Part shown: piece after piece, positions 1 to 5,197 of the stretch
How positions within the stretch are numbered: position 1 is the first letter of the stretch
How the letters are laid out: every line of letters begins with the position of its first letter
DNA from: Dokdonella sp.
Lineage (GTDB): Bacteria > Pseudomonadota > Gammaproteobacteria > Xanthomonadales > Rhodanobacteraceae
Reading direction: 5' to 3'
Assembly: GCA_030150315.1 (NCBI GenBank)
Contig: JASLGB010000004.1
Span: 1-5,197, forward strand
DNA: 5,197 nucleotides
The notes under the pieces: generated by a model
What the model was told of the DNA's origin: nothing
Seen by the model: only the letters and a program-made list of their open reading frames with translations
The model's database searches: none
Program-made: the position numbers and the translations under genes

Positions 1-198
1 ACCGGCGCCGGAGACAAGGCACAGGTCCAGCACATGGTCGGCATCCTGTTGAATCTTCCCGGTCGGCTGCAGGCCGACGCGGCCGATGCGCTGGCGATTG
101 CACTGGCGCATGCGCATACGCGCACGAGCGTGCAGAGCATCGGTGTCGAGTTCGGACGAGGGCGCGCCCGACGCTCGTCCTGGAGGCAATTTCGATGA
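1..198 (+). CDS. ruvC: RuvC Holliday-junction resolvase, C-terminal part (5' end outside window)
   Basis: RuvC is the dimeric endonuclease that nicks Holliday junctions symmetrically, working with the RuvAB branch-migration motor in recombinational repair. Only the last 65 residues are present, read in frame from base 1 to the TGA at 196-198. The segment KAQVQHMV followed by ILLNLP and QADAADALAIALAHAH is the characteristic end of the RNase H-like fold. The two aspartates of ADAAD (fragment residues 26 and 29, bases 76-78 and 85-87) line up with the last two of the four metal-binding catalytic acids, Asp138 and Asp141 in E. coli. A basic tail rich in Arg follows the fold, as in other RuvC proteins. 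The stop overlaps the ruvA start as ATGA, which suggests translational coupling. The upstream part of the gene, with the other two catalytic acids, is not visible here. Confidence 0.95.
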   Translation, partial: TGAGDKAQVQHMVGILLNLPGRLQADAADALAIALAHAHTRTSVQSIGVEFGRGRARRSSWRQFR

Positions 199-785
199 TC
201 GGACGCCTGAAGGGCGTGCTCGTGTCAAAGCATCCGCCGTGGCTGATGGTGGACGTGAACGGCGTCGGCTATGAGCTGGAAGTGCCGATGTCCACGTTTT
301 TTGACTTGCCCGAGGTCGGCGCCGAGGTGACTCTTTGCACGCATTACGCGGTGAAGGAGGACACGGTGGCCCTGTACGGCTTCCTGCGCGAAACCGAGCG
401 CAGCCTTTTCCGCACGCTGCAAAAAGTATCCGGCGTCGGCGCCAAGATTTCGCTGGCCGTGCTGTCCGGTGCGAGCGTGGAAGAGTTCTCGCGGCAAATC
501 CAGGCCTCCGACATCGCGGCGCTCACGCGCATCCCCGGCATCGGCAAGAAGACCGCCGAGCGCATGGTGGTGGAGTTGCGCGACCGTGTTGCCGATTTTG
601 CCGGCGGTCCCGCCGTCATCGCCGGCGGCGCGATTGCGGTTGATCCGATGACCGAGGCCGGCATCGCATTGCAGGCCCTGGGCTACAAGCCGGCCGAAGT
701 GGCGCGGCTCGTGCGCGATGCGGGCGCCCCGGGCGACAGCGCAGAAGACATCATCCGAAAAGCCCTGAAGGCAGCTCTCCGCTGA
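195..785 (+). CDS. ruvA: RuvA, Holliday-junction-binding subunit of the RuvAB branch-migration complex
   Basis: RuvA tetramers hold the four-way junction in a square-planar form and load RuvB rings on opposite arms. The product has 196 residues, close to the roughly 200 usual for the family. Residues 1-64 form the OB-fold domain beginning MIGRLKG. Its acidic pin is intact, with Glu55 and Asp56 at the same numbers as in E. coli; these residues separate the strands at the junction centre. Two helix-hairpin-helix DNA-binding motifs follow, around residues 75-92 (VSGVGAKISLAVLSG) and 110-130 (IPGIGKKTAERM). A flexible Gly/Ala-rich linker near 136-147 leads to domain III (about 150-196, EAGIALQALGYKPAEV), which contacts RuvB. 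The start is well supported: GGAGG at 182-186 lies 8 bases upstream, and the ATG overlaps the ruvC stop. The cognate ruvB is in the same window but separated from it by kup. Confidence 0.98.
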   Translation: MIGRLKGVLVSKHPPWLMVDVNGVGYELEVPMSTFFDLPEVGAEVTLCTHYAVKEDTVALYGFLRETERSLFRTLQKVSGVGAKISLAVLSGASVEEFSRQIQASDIAALTRIPGIGKKTAERMVVELRDRVADFAGGPAVIAGGAIAVDPMTEAGIALQALGYKPAEVARLVRDAGAPGDSAEDIIRKALKAALR

Positions 786-795
786 CGCGGACCAT

Positions 796-822
796 CGGAA
801 TCCAAGGAATCCACGGAATCCA
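796..822 (+). repeat. 9-bp unit repeated three times in tandem before kup
   Basis: Three adjacent copies of a 9-bp unit read CGGAATCCA (796-804), AGGAATCCA (805-813) and CGGAATCCA (814-822), differing only in the first base. They fill most of the 41 bases between the ruvA stop and the kup ATG at 827. Each copy contains GGA, so the repeat supplies the only purine-rich bases that could act as a ribosome-binding site; the last GGA (815-817) ends 9 bases before the ATG. The repeat is direct reading. Any effect on translation is inference. Confidence 0.85.
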
Positions 823-826
823 GACC

Positions 827-2716
827 ATGCACGCACAGACACCGGAAACGTCCGCCACCCGCGCACGCCTGTCTGCACTCGCGCTCGGCGCGATCGGCGT
901 CGTCTACGGCGACCTCGGCACCAGTCCGCTGTACACGATGAAGGAAACCTTCGGCTCACGCGGCTTGCCGGTGGACGAGCCCAATGTGCTCGGCATCCTG
1001 TCGCTCGTGTTCTGGACGCTGATGCTGGTGGTGTCGATCAAGTACGCCTGCTTCATCATGCGCGCCGACAACCGCGGCGAGGGCGGCATCATGGCCCTGA
1101 CCGCGCTGGCGCAGCGCGGCGTGCGCGAAAGCCGTCGCGTGTACTGGCTGGTGACGATGCTGGGCTTGTTCGGTGCGGCGCTGTTTTTCGGCGATGGCGT
1201 GATCACGCCGGCGATCTCGGTGTTGTCGGCGGTGGAGGGGTTGGAAGTCGTCGCGCCGCAGCTGAACCACTACATCGTGCCGATCACGATCGTGATCCTG
1301 CTGGGCCTGTTCTGGATCCAGAAGCGCGGCAGCGGGCGCGTCGGTGCGGTGTTCGGGCCGATCATGTGTGTCTGGTTCGTGGCCATTGCGCTGCTCGGCG
1401 TGATGCAGGTGGTCGAACATCCGTATGTGCTGAAGGCGCTGTCGCCGCACTATGCGGTGAATTTCTTCGTGCAGGTCGGCTGGCCCGCGTTCTTCGCGCT
1501 GGGTTCGGTGGTGCTGTGCATCACCGGTGCCGAGGCGCTGTACGCGGACATGGGGCATTTCGGCAAGCAGCCGATCCGCTGGGCATGGTTCGGTTTCGTG
1601 ATGCCGGCGCTGGTGCTGAACTATTTCGGCCAGGGCGCGCTGCTGTTGTCCGATCCGGCCGCGGTCGAGAATCCGTTCTATCTGCTGGCACCCAAGGCGC
1701 TGCTGATTCCGTTCATCGTGCTGGCGACCGTGGCCACGGTGATCGCGTCGCAGGCGGTCATATCGGGCGCCTATTCGGTCGCGCGCGAGGCAATCCAGCT
1801 CGGCTTCCTGCCGCGCATGCAGATCCGCCACACCTCGCGCGAGACGATCGGCCAGATCTATCTGCCATGGATCAACCGCCTGTTGCTGGTGCTGACGCTG
1901 GCGGTCGTGATCGGTTTCCGTTCCTCGAGCAATCTCGCCGCCGCCTACGGCATCGCCGTGGTCGGCACCATGACGATCGACGCCGTGCTGGTCATGATCG
2001 TGTTCCGCCGCCTCTGGCACTGGAGCAATCCGCGCGTGTGGGCGGTCGGCCTGGTCTTCCTGATCGTCGACTTCGCCTTCCTGTCCGCCAATGCCGACAA
2101 GGTCGAGCACGGCGGATGGTTCCCGCTGGTGCTGGGTGCGGTCATGTTCACGGTCATGACCACCTGGCGGCGCGGCCGCGAACTGGTCATGCGCGAGGTG
2201 CGGCAGGCCGGCCTCGCGCTGGAGCCGTTCATCGCCTCCATCGCCATGCATCCGCCGCTGCGCGTGCCGGGCACGGCGGTGTTCCTGACCTCGAATGCGG
2301 AAGGCGTGCCGAATGCGCTGCTGCACAACCTCAAGCACAACAAGGTGCTGCATGAGCGCAATATCATTCTCACCGTGGTCACGGTCGACACGCCCGTGGC
2401 CGATGCCGATGAGCGCATGGAGACGCTGGCGCTCGGCGACAGTTTTTACAAGGTGACATTGCGCTTCGGCTTCGCCGAGGACGCGGATGTGCCGCAGACG
2501 CTGTTGTCGGTGGCCGATTGCGGACTGCCGTTCGACCTCATGGATACGACGTTCTTTCTCAGTCGCGAAAGCATCGTCGCGACCGATCGACCCGGAATGG
2601 CCCTGTGGCGCGACAAGCTGTTCGCCTTCCTGCAACGCAACGCGATGCCGGCGACCGCATTCTTCCGCATTCCCGGCAATCGCCTGATCGAGCTGGGCAC
2701 GCAGGTGGAAATCTGA
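827..2716 (+). CDS. kup: Kup-family (KUP/HAK/KT) low-affinity potassium uptake protein
   Basis: This is an inner-membrane K+ importer of the KUP/HAK/KT family, in which uptake is coupled to protons. At 629 residues it is full length; E. coli Kup has 622. The signature GVVYGDLGTSPLY lies at 24-36, with Asp29 matching Asp23 of E. coli Kup. Further family motifs are DNRGEGGIMAL (81-91), FFGDGVITPAIS (120-131), GAEALYADMGHFGKQPIR (234-251), LNYFGQGALLL (264-274) and SQAVISGAYSVAREAIQLGF (308-327). I place about twelve membrane segments, near 15-37, 54-74, 105-127, 149-165, 172-193, 216-238, 252-273, 289-315, 345-363, 369-393, 402-421 and 427-446, followed by a cytoplasmic C-terminal domain (about 447-629). 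The start gives the short N-terminus usual before the signature but has only a weak ribosome-binding site made from the tandem repeat. The 41-base gap from ruvA suggests shared transcription. No frameshift or missing motif is visible. The gene is unrelated in function to the ruv genes around it. Confidence 0.97.
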   Translation: MHAQTPETSATRARLSALALGAIGVVYGDLGTSPLYTMKETFGSRGLPVDEPNVLGILSLVFWTLMLVVSIKYACFIMRADNRGEGGIMALTALAQRGVRESRRVYWLVTMLGLFGAALFFGDGVITPAISVLSAVEGLEVVAPQLNHYIVPITIVILLGLFWIQKRGSGRVGAVFGPIMCVWFVAIALLGVMQVVEHPYVLKALSPHYAVNFFVQVGWPAFFALGSVVLCITGAEALYADMGHFGKQPIRWAWFGFVMPALVLNYFGQGALLLSDPAAVENPFYLLAPKALLIPFIVLATVATVIASQAVISGAYSVAREAIQLGFLPRMQIRHTSRETIGQIYLPWINRLLLVLTLAVVIGFRSSSNLAAAYGIAVVGTMTIDAVLVMIVFRRLWHWSNPRVWAVGLVFLIVDFAFLSANADKVEHGGWFPLVLGAVMFTVMTTWRRGRELVMREVRQAGLALEPFIASIAMHPPLRVPGTAVFLTSNAEGVPNALLHNLKHNKVLHERNIILTVVTVDTPVADADERMETLALGDSFYKVTLRFGFAEDADVPQTLLSVADCGLPFDLMDTTFFLSRESIVATDRPGMALWRDKLFAFLQRNAMPATAFFRIPGNRLIELGTQVEI

Positions 2717-2726
2717 TCCGCCGCGC

Positions 2727-2749
2727 CGCCGGCCTAAAAAAGGCCGGCG
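2727..2749 (+). terminator. GC-rich hairpin after kup, possible terminator
   Basis: A perfect 8-bp inverted repeat (CGCCGGCC at 2727-2734, GGCCGGCG at 2742-2749) encloses the loop TAAAAAA and starts 10 bases after the kup stop. A further T-A pair can close the loop to five A residues. Position and stability fit a transcription terminator, but the bases after the stem read TGGTACGG and not a T-run, so it is not a classical intrinsic terminator. GGCCGG recurs at 2756-2761 and is followed by TTT (2762-2764). Pairing of 2744-2748 with 2757-2761, or of 2729-2734 with 2756-2761, would compete with the first hairpin. It could equally be a 3'-end stabilising hairpin for the kup mRNA. Confidence 0.4.
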
Positions 2750-2873
2750 TGGTACGGCCGGTTTGCGCGGATACTGAACGCCGACTGCGAATGCACGCGT
2801 CTGCCGCTACCTTGGCGCAGGCAAGCCGGCGATAATCGATCAATTGCCACGCAAGAAGCCGCTTACCCGCTAC

Positions 2874-3944
2874 ATGGATCGCCTCACTTCCGCCAGCGCC
2901 AATCGCGAAGACGACTTGCTCGAGGCGTCGATCCGCCCGCAGCGTCTGGCCGAATACCTCGGCCAGGCCAGCGTGCGCGAGCAGCTCGGCCTGTCGATCG
3001 AGGCGGCCAAGCGCCGCGGCGAGGCGCTGGATCATGTGCTGATCTTCGGGCCGCCCGGCCTCGGCAAGACCACGCTTTCGCACGTCGTCGCCAACGAGCT
3101 TGGCGTCAATCTGCGCACGACGTCCGGCCCGGTGCTGGAGCGTCCCGGCGACCTTGCGGCGCTGCTCACCAACCTGCAGCCGCGCGACGTGCTGTTCGTC
3201 GACGAGATCCATCGCCTGTCGCCGATTGTCGAGGAGGTGCTGTATCCGGCGCTGGAAGACTTCCAGATCGACATCATGATCGGCGAGGGGCCGGCAGCGC
3301 GTTCGATCAAGCTCGACCTGCCGCCGTTCACGCTGGTTGGCGCGACCACGCGCGCCGGTCTCCTTACCGCGCCGCTGCGCGACCGCTTCGGCATCGTGCA
3401 GCGCCTCGAGTTCTACAGCCCGCTGGAGCTGGCGGCGATCGTGCGCCGCGCGGCGAAGATCCTCGGCATCGGCTGCGATGCCGACGGCGCCGCGGAAATC
3501 GCGCGCCGCGCCCGCGGCACGCCGCGCATCGCCAACCGGCTCTTGCGCCGCGTGCGCGACTACGCCGAAGTGCGCGCCGCCGGAACGATCACGCGCGACG
3601 CTGCGAATGCCGCGCTGGCCATGCTCAAGGTCGATGCCGAAGGATTCGATGCGCTCGACCGGCGCCTGCTGACCACGATCATCGACAACTTCGAGGGCGG
3701 CCCGGTCGGCGTCGAGTCGCTCGCCGCGGCGATCAGCGAGGAGCGCGGCACAATCGAGGACGTGCTCGAGCCCTTCCTGATCCAGCAGGGTTTCCTGGTG
3801 CGCACCGCGCGCGGGCGCATGGTCACGGGCAAGGCGTATCGGCATTTCGGACTGCCGTCGCCGCGCCGCGGCGGAGCGGCGGACCTGTTCGAGGCCGACC
3901 CGGCCAGCGGTGCCGCCGATGCGGCCGGCGGAAGGGACGAATGA
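2874..3944 (+). CDS. ruvB: RuvB, AAA+ ATPase motor of the RuvAB branch-migration complex
   Basis: RuvB forms hexameric rings that pump DNA through the RuvA-bound Holliday junction using ATP. From ATG 2874 the product has 356 residues; an in-frame TTG at 2844 would add ten. I prefer the ATG because MDRLTSASANREDD aligns with the usual RuvB N-terminus, whereas PRKKPLTRY before it does not, though neither start has a good ribosome-binding site. Numbered from the ATG, Walker A is GPPGLGKT (59-66), Walker B is VLFVDEIH (106-113), sensor 1 is GATTRAG (156-162), the arginine-finger region is LRDRFG (168-173), and the sensor 2 Arg in GTPRIANR is residue 218. The C-terminal winged-helix domain runs from about 245 to 327 (GGPVGVESLAAAISEERGTI, then FLIQQGFLVRTARGRM). 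About 27 residues rich in Ala and Gly extend past the usual end; E. coli RuvB has 336 residues. The stop overlaps the ybgC start. Confidence 0.97.
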   Translation: MDRLTSASANREDDLLEASIRPQRLAEYLGQASVREQLGLSIEAAKRRGEALDHVLIFGPPGLGKTTLSHVVANELGVNLRTTSGPVLERPGDLAALLTNLQPRDVLFVDEIHRLSPIVEEVLYPALEDFQIDIMIGEGPAARSIKLDLPPFTLVGATTRAGLLTAPLRDRFGIVQRLEFYSPLELAAIVRRAAKILGIGCDADGAAEIARRARGTPRIANRLLRRVRDYAEVRAAGTITRDAANAALAMLKVDAEGFDALDRRLLTTIIDNFEGGPVGVESLAAAISEERGTIEDVLEPFLIQQGFLVRTARGRMVTGKAYRHFGLPSPRRGGAADLFEADPASGAADAAGGRDE

Positions 3945-4378
3945 CCGGCCGGCAGCGTTCCTGCGCGGGCGGAAAGCCATTCTCCCTGCCAGTGCGAATC
4001 TATTGGGAAGACACCGACGCCGGCGGCGTCGTCTATCATGCGCGGTATCTGCACTTCCTCGAACGGGCGCGCACCGAATGGCTGCGCGCCGCAGGCATTG
4101 GCCAGCAGGAATTGCGCGAGAAGCTGGACGTTGCCTTTGTCGTGCATCGCATGGAACTGGACTTCCGCGCGCCGGCGCGACTGGACGAAGTCGCCGTCGC
4201 CACGGTCGAGCCGATCGAATGGCGCGCCGCCAGCTTTCTCGTGCGGCAGGAGCTGCGAAGTGAACCCGATGGCAAATTACTGGTCGAAGCGCGCGTGCGC
4301 ATCGCCTGCATAGATGCGCGGCGATTCCGCCCGCGCCCGATTCCGCAACATCTGTTCGACGAGATCTTCCCGCGATGA
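3941..4378 (+). CDS. ybgC: YbgC, hotdog-fold acyl-CoA thioesterase of the Tol-Pal cluster
   Basis: YbgC is a small cytoplasmic 4-hydroxybenzoyl-CoA-thioesterase-type hotdog enzyme that hydrolyses acyl-CoA esters. Its physiological role beside Tol-Pal is not settled, though links to phospholipid metabolism have been proposed. The product has 145 residues; the E. coli protein has 134. The family signature spans about 21-48, including YWEDTDAGGVVYHARYLHF. Asp26 corresponds to the catalytic Asp18 of characterised YbgC proteins. AFVVHRMELDFRAPARLDE matches the next conserved block. The start is ATG 3941, overlapping the ruvB stop as ATGA, with purine-rich GGAAGGG at 3930-3936 four bases upstream. 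The first dozen residues (TGRQRSCAGGK) are extra relative to E. coli. The only later candidate start I checked lies well inside the conserved fold, so I keep this one. The gene ends in an ATGA overlap with tolQ, so ruvB, ybgC and tolQ are probably translated as a coupled chain. Confidence 0.95.
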   Translation: MTGRQRSCAGGKPFSLPVRIYWEDTDAGGVVYHARYLHFLERARTEWLRAAGIGQQELREKLDVAFVVHRMELDFRAPARLDEVAVATVEPIEWRAASFLVRQELRSEPDGKLLVEARVRIACIDARRFRPRPIPQHLFDEIFPR

Positions 4379-5061
4379 ACAATGAACTCAACGTCCTCGG
4401 CCTGATCCTTGGCGCCAGCCTGCCGGTCAAGCTCGTGCTCGGCATCCTGGTCGCCTTCTCGATCGCCTCCTGGTTCATCATCTTCCGCAAGAAGTCGATG
4501 CTCGACCGCGCTAACCAGAACGCGGACGAATTCGAGGAGCGGTTCTGGTCGGGCACCGACCTTGCCGGGCTGTTCAAGGAAATCACCAGCGGCGACGAGC
4601 GCATGACGGGCAGTGCCGCGATCTTCGAGGCCGGCTTCCGCGAATTCGCACGCCTGCGCCAGCGCCGCGCGGTCGATTCGCGCGCCTTGCTGGAAGGCGC
4701 GCAGCGCGCCATGCGCGTCGCGGCCGTGCGCGAAGGCGACCGCCTCGAGCGCAATCTGGAATTTCTCGCCAACGTGGGCTCGATCAGTCCCTACGTCGGC
4801 CTGTTCGGCACCGTTTGGGGAATCATGATCGCGTTCCAGGGCTTGGCCAACGTCAAGGAGGCAACCATTGCGATGGTGGCGCCGGGTATTTCCGAGGCGC
4901 TGATTGCAACGGCTATGGGACTGTTCGCGGCGATTCCCGCCGTGTGGGCGTACAACCGCTATTCCACGCGGCTGGAGCGCATGAACGTGCGCTACGACAC
5001 CTTCGTCGAAGAGTTTTCCTCGATCCTCGCGCGCCAGGCAAACCTGGAAGACCAGGCGTGA
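4375..5061 (+). CDS. tolQ: TolQ, proton-channel subunit of the Tol-Pal envelope motor
   Basis: TolQ is the polytopic inner-membrane protein that, with TolR, forms the proton-driven stator energising TolA. The Tol-Pal system keeps the outer membrane attached and drives its constriction at division. The product has 228 residues against 230 in E. coli. Membrane segment 1 lies about 17-37 (LVLGILVAFSIASWFIIF). A large cytoplasmic loop follows to about 135, then segments 2 (about 137-157, SPYVGLFGTVWGIMIAF) and 3 (about 170-192, PGISEALIATAMGLFAAIPA). The pore-lining threonines are present as Thr146 and Thr179, matching Thr145 and Thr178 of E. coli TolQ; together with this neighbourhood they favour TolQ over its paralogue ExbB. 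The ATG overlaps the ybgC stop (ATGA), with only GAGA at 4361-4364 as a possible ribosome-binding site, so coupling to ybgC is likely. Confidence 0.97.
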   Translation: MNNELNVLGLILGASLPVKLVLGILVAFSIASWFIIFRKKSMLDRANQNADEFEERFWSGTDLAGLFKEITSGDERMTGSAAIFEAGFREFARLRQRRAVDSRALLEGAQRAMRVAAVREGDRLERNLEFLANVGSISPYVGLFGTVWGIMIAFQGLANVKEATIAMVAPGISEALIATAMGLFAAIPAVWAYNRYSTRLERMNVRYDTFVEEFSSILARQANLEDQA

Positions 5062-5071
5062 CGGTTGCGGC

Positions 5072-5090
5072 GGCGGGCTGATCGTCCGCC
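5072..5090 (+). other. Small inverted repeat between tolQ and tolR
   Basis: GGCGGG at 5072-5077 can pair with TCCGCC at 5085-5090 (five G-C pairs and one G-U) around a 7-base loop. An alternative pairing of GATCG (5080-5084) with CGATC (5090-5094) is mutually exclusive with it. There is no T-run after either, so a terminator is unlikely, and hairpins of this size are frequent by chance in GC-rich DNA. It is listed because it lies in the 74-base gap between two genes whose products work as one complex. Confidence 0.2.
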
Positions 5091-5135
5091 GATCCGCTGC
5101 CATTTCGTCCTCGGCCATCATTTCCAACGCCCGCC

Positions 5136-5197
5136 ATGTCACTTTCCAATCGCCGCCCCAAGCGCAAACTCAAGGCCGAAATCAACGTCGTGCCGTA
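5136..5197 (+). CDS. tolR: TolR, Tol-Pal stator subunit, N-terminal start only (3' end outside window)
   Basis: TolR is a single-pass inner-membrane protein whose helix carries the proton-conducting Asp; it pairs with TolQ and acts on TolA. Only the first 20 codons are visible. The basic cytoplasmic leader (SNRRPKRKLK) followed by AEINVVP matches the block just before the TolR/ExbD transmembrane helix, which in relatives continues toward LLDVLLVLL. The catalytic Asp is beyond the window. The start is the first possible one: reading upstream in frame reaches a TGA at 5079-5081 with no ATG, GTG or TTG in between. There is no purine-rich ribosome-binding site; the bases before the ATG are CCAACGCCCGCC. 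Its position after tolQ makes TolR much more likely than its paralogue ExbD. Confidence 0.9.
   Translation, partial: MSLSNRRPKRKLKAEINVVP

Noticed and set aside
355..368. GGAGG-like site followed by GTG inside ruvA, as a possible internal start
   Set aside because: It falls in the acidic-pin codons (KEDTV) of RuvA and any product would lack the OB-fold; purine-rich codons explain it.
1024..1031. GCTGGTGG, identical to the E. coli Chi octamer, inside kup
   Set aside because: It encodes part of a Leu-Val-Val run in a membrane helix, occurs easily by chance in such DNA, and the E. coli Chi sequence need not be active in this lineage.
956..2635. 559-codon minus-strand open frame opposite kup
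   Set aside because: The translation is dominated by His, Arg, Gln and Asp, the typical shadow of a hydrophobic membrane-protein gene read backwards; no ribosome site or motif supports it.
2518..2835. 105-codon + strand open frame spanning the end of kup and the kup-ruvB gap
   Set aside because: Two thirds of it is kup in another frame, it runs through the hairpin, and its product resembles no protein I know.
2812..2836. TTGGCG (2812-2817) and GATAAT (2831-2836) as a sigma-70 promoter for ruvB
   Set aside because: The spacing is only 13 bases, too short for a normal promoter; kept only as a weak hint in the finding on the kup-ruvB gap and not as a feature.
2559..4772. Very long open frame (737 codons) on the minus strand across kup, ruvB, ybgC and tolQ
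   Set aside because: It lies opposite four well-recognised genes, has Arg-rich low-complexity content without any domain I recognise, and such antisense frames are expected in GC-rich coding DNA.
4036..5142. 368-codon minus-strand open frame opposite ybgC and tolQ
   Set aside because: It is fully covered by two conserved genes on the + strand and shows no recognisable domain.

Overview
The window is GC-rich, almost fully coding, and every gene lies on the + strand. It carries ordinary core chromosomal genes of a gammaproteobacterium. The order ruvC-ruvA-kup-ruvB-ybgC-tolQ-tolR, with a potassium transporter between ruvA and ruvB and the Tol-Pal cluster directly behind ruvB, is the arrangement I associate with the Xanthomonas/Lysobacter side (Lysobacterales, formerly Xanthomonadales). 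The protein sequences fit that, but I cannot name a genus from sequence alone.

Layout: positions 1-198 hold the last 65 residues of RuvC, whose stop overlaps the ruvA start (ATGA). RuvA (195-785) is complete. A 41-base gap made largely of a 9-bp unit repeated three times leads to kup (827-2716), a full-length 12-helix potassium uptake protein. Next comes the longest non-coding stretch (2717-2873), with a strong GC hairpin just after the kup stop and no long T-tract. RuvB (start taken as ATG 2874, with TTG 2844 possible) ends in an ATGA overlap with ybgC (3941-4378), which ends in another ATGA overlap with tolQ (4375-5061). After a 74-base gap, tolR begins at 5136 and runs off the window edge.

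How the genes work together: RuvA, RuvB and RuvC form the Holliday-junction branch-migration and resolution machine. YbgC, TolQ and TolR belong to the Tol-Pal group, in which TolQ-TolR form the proton-driven inner-membrane motor that energises TolA; tolA, tolB and pal probably follow beyond the right edge. Kup is a proton-coupled K+ importer with no known functional link to either set.

I found no mobile element, CRISPR array, RNA gene, pseudogene or frameshift, and nothing that looks like an undescribed system. The points worth a second look are small: the tandem repeat at the kup translation start, the hairpin region between kup and ruvB, the ruvB start, the Ala/Gly-rich RuvB tail, the coupled ruvB-ybgC-tolQ junctions, and the weakly marked tolR start.
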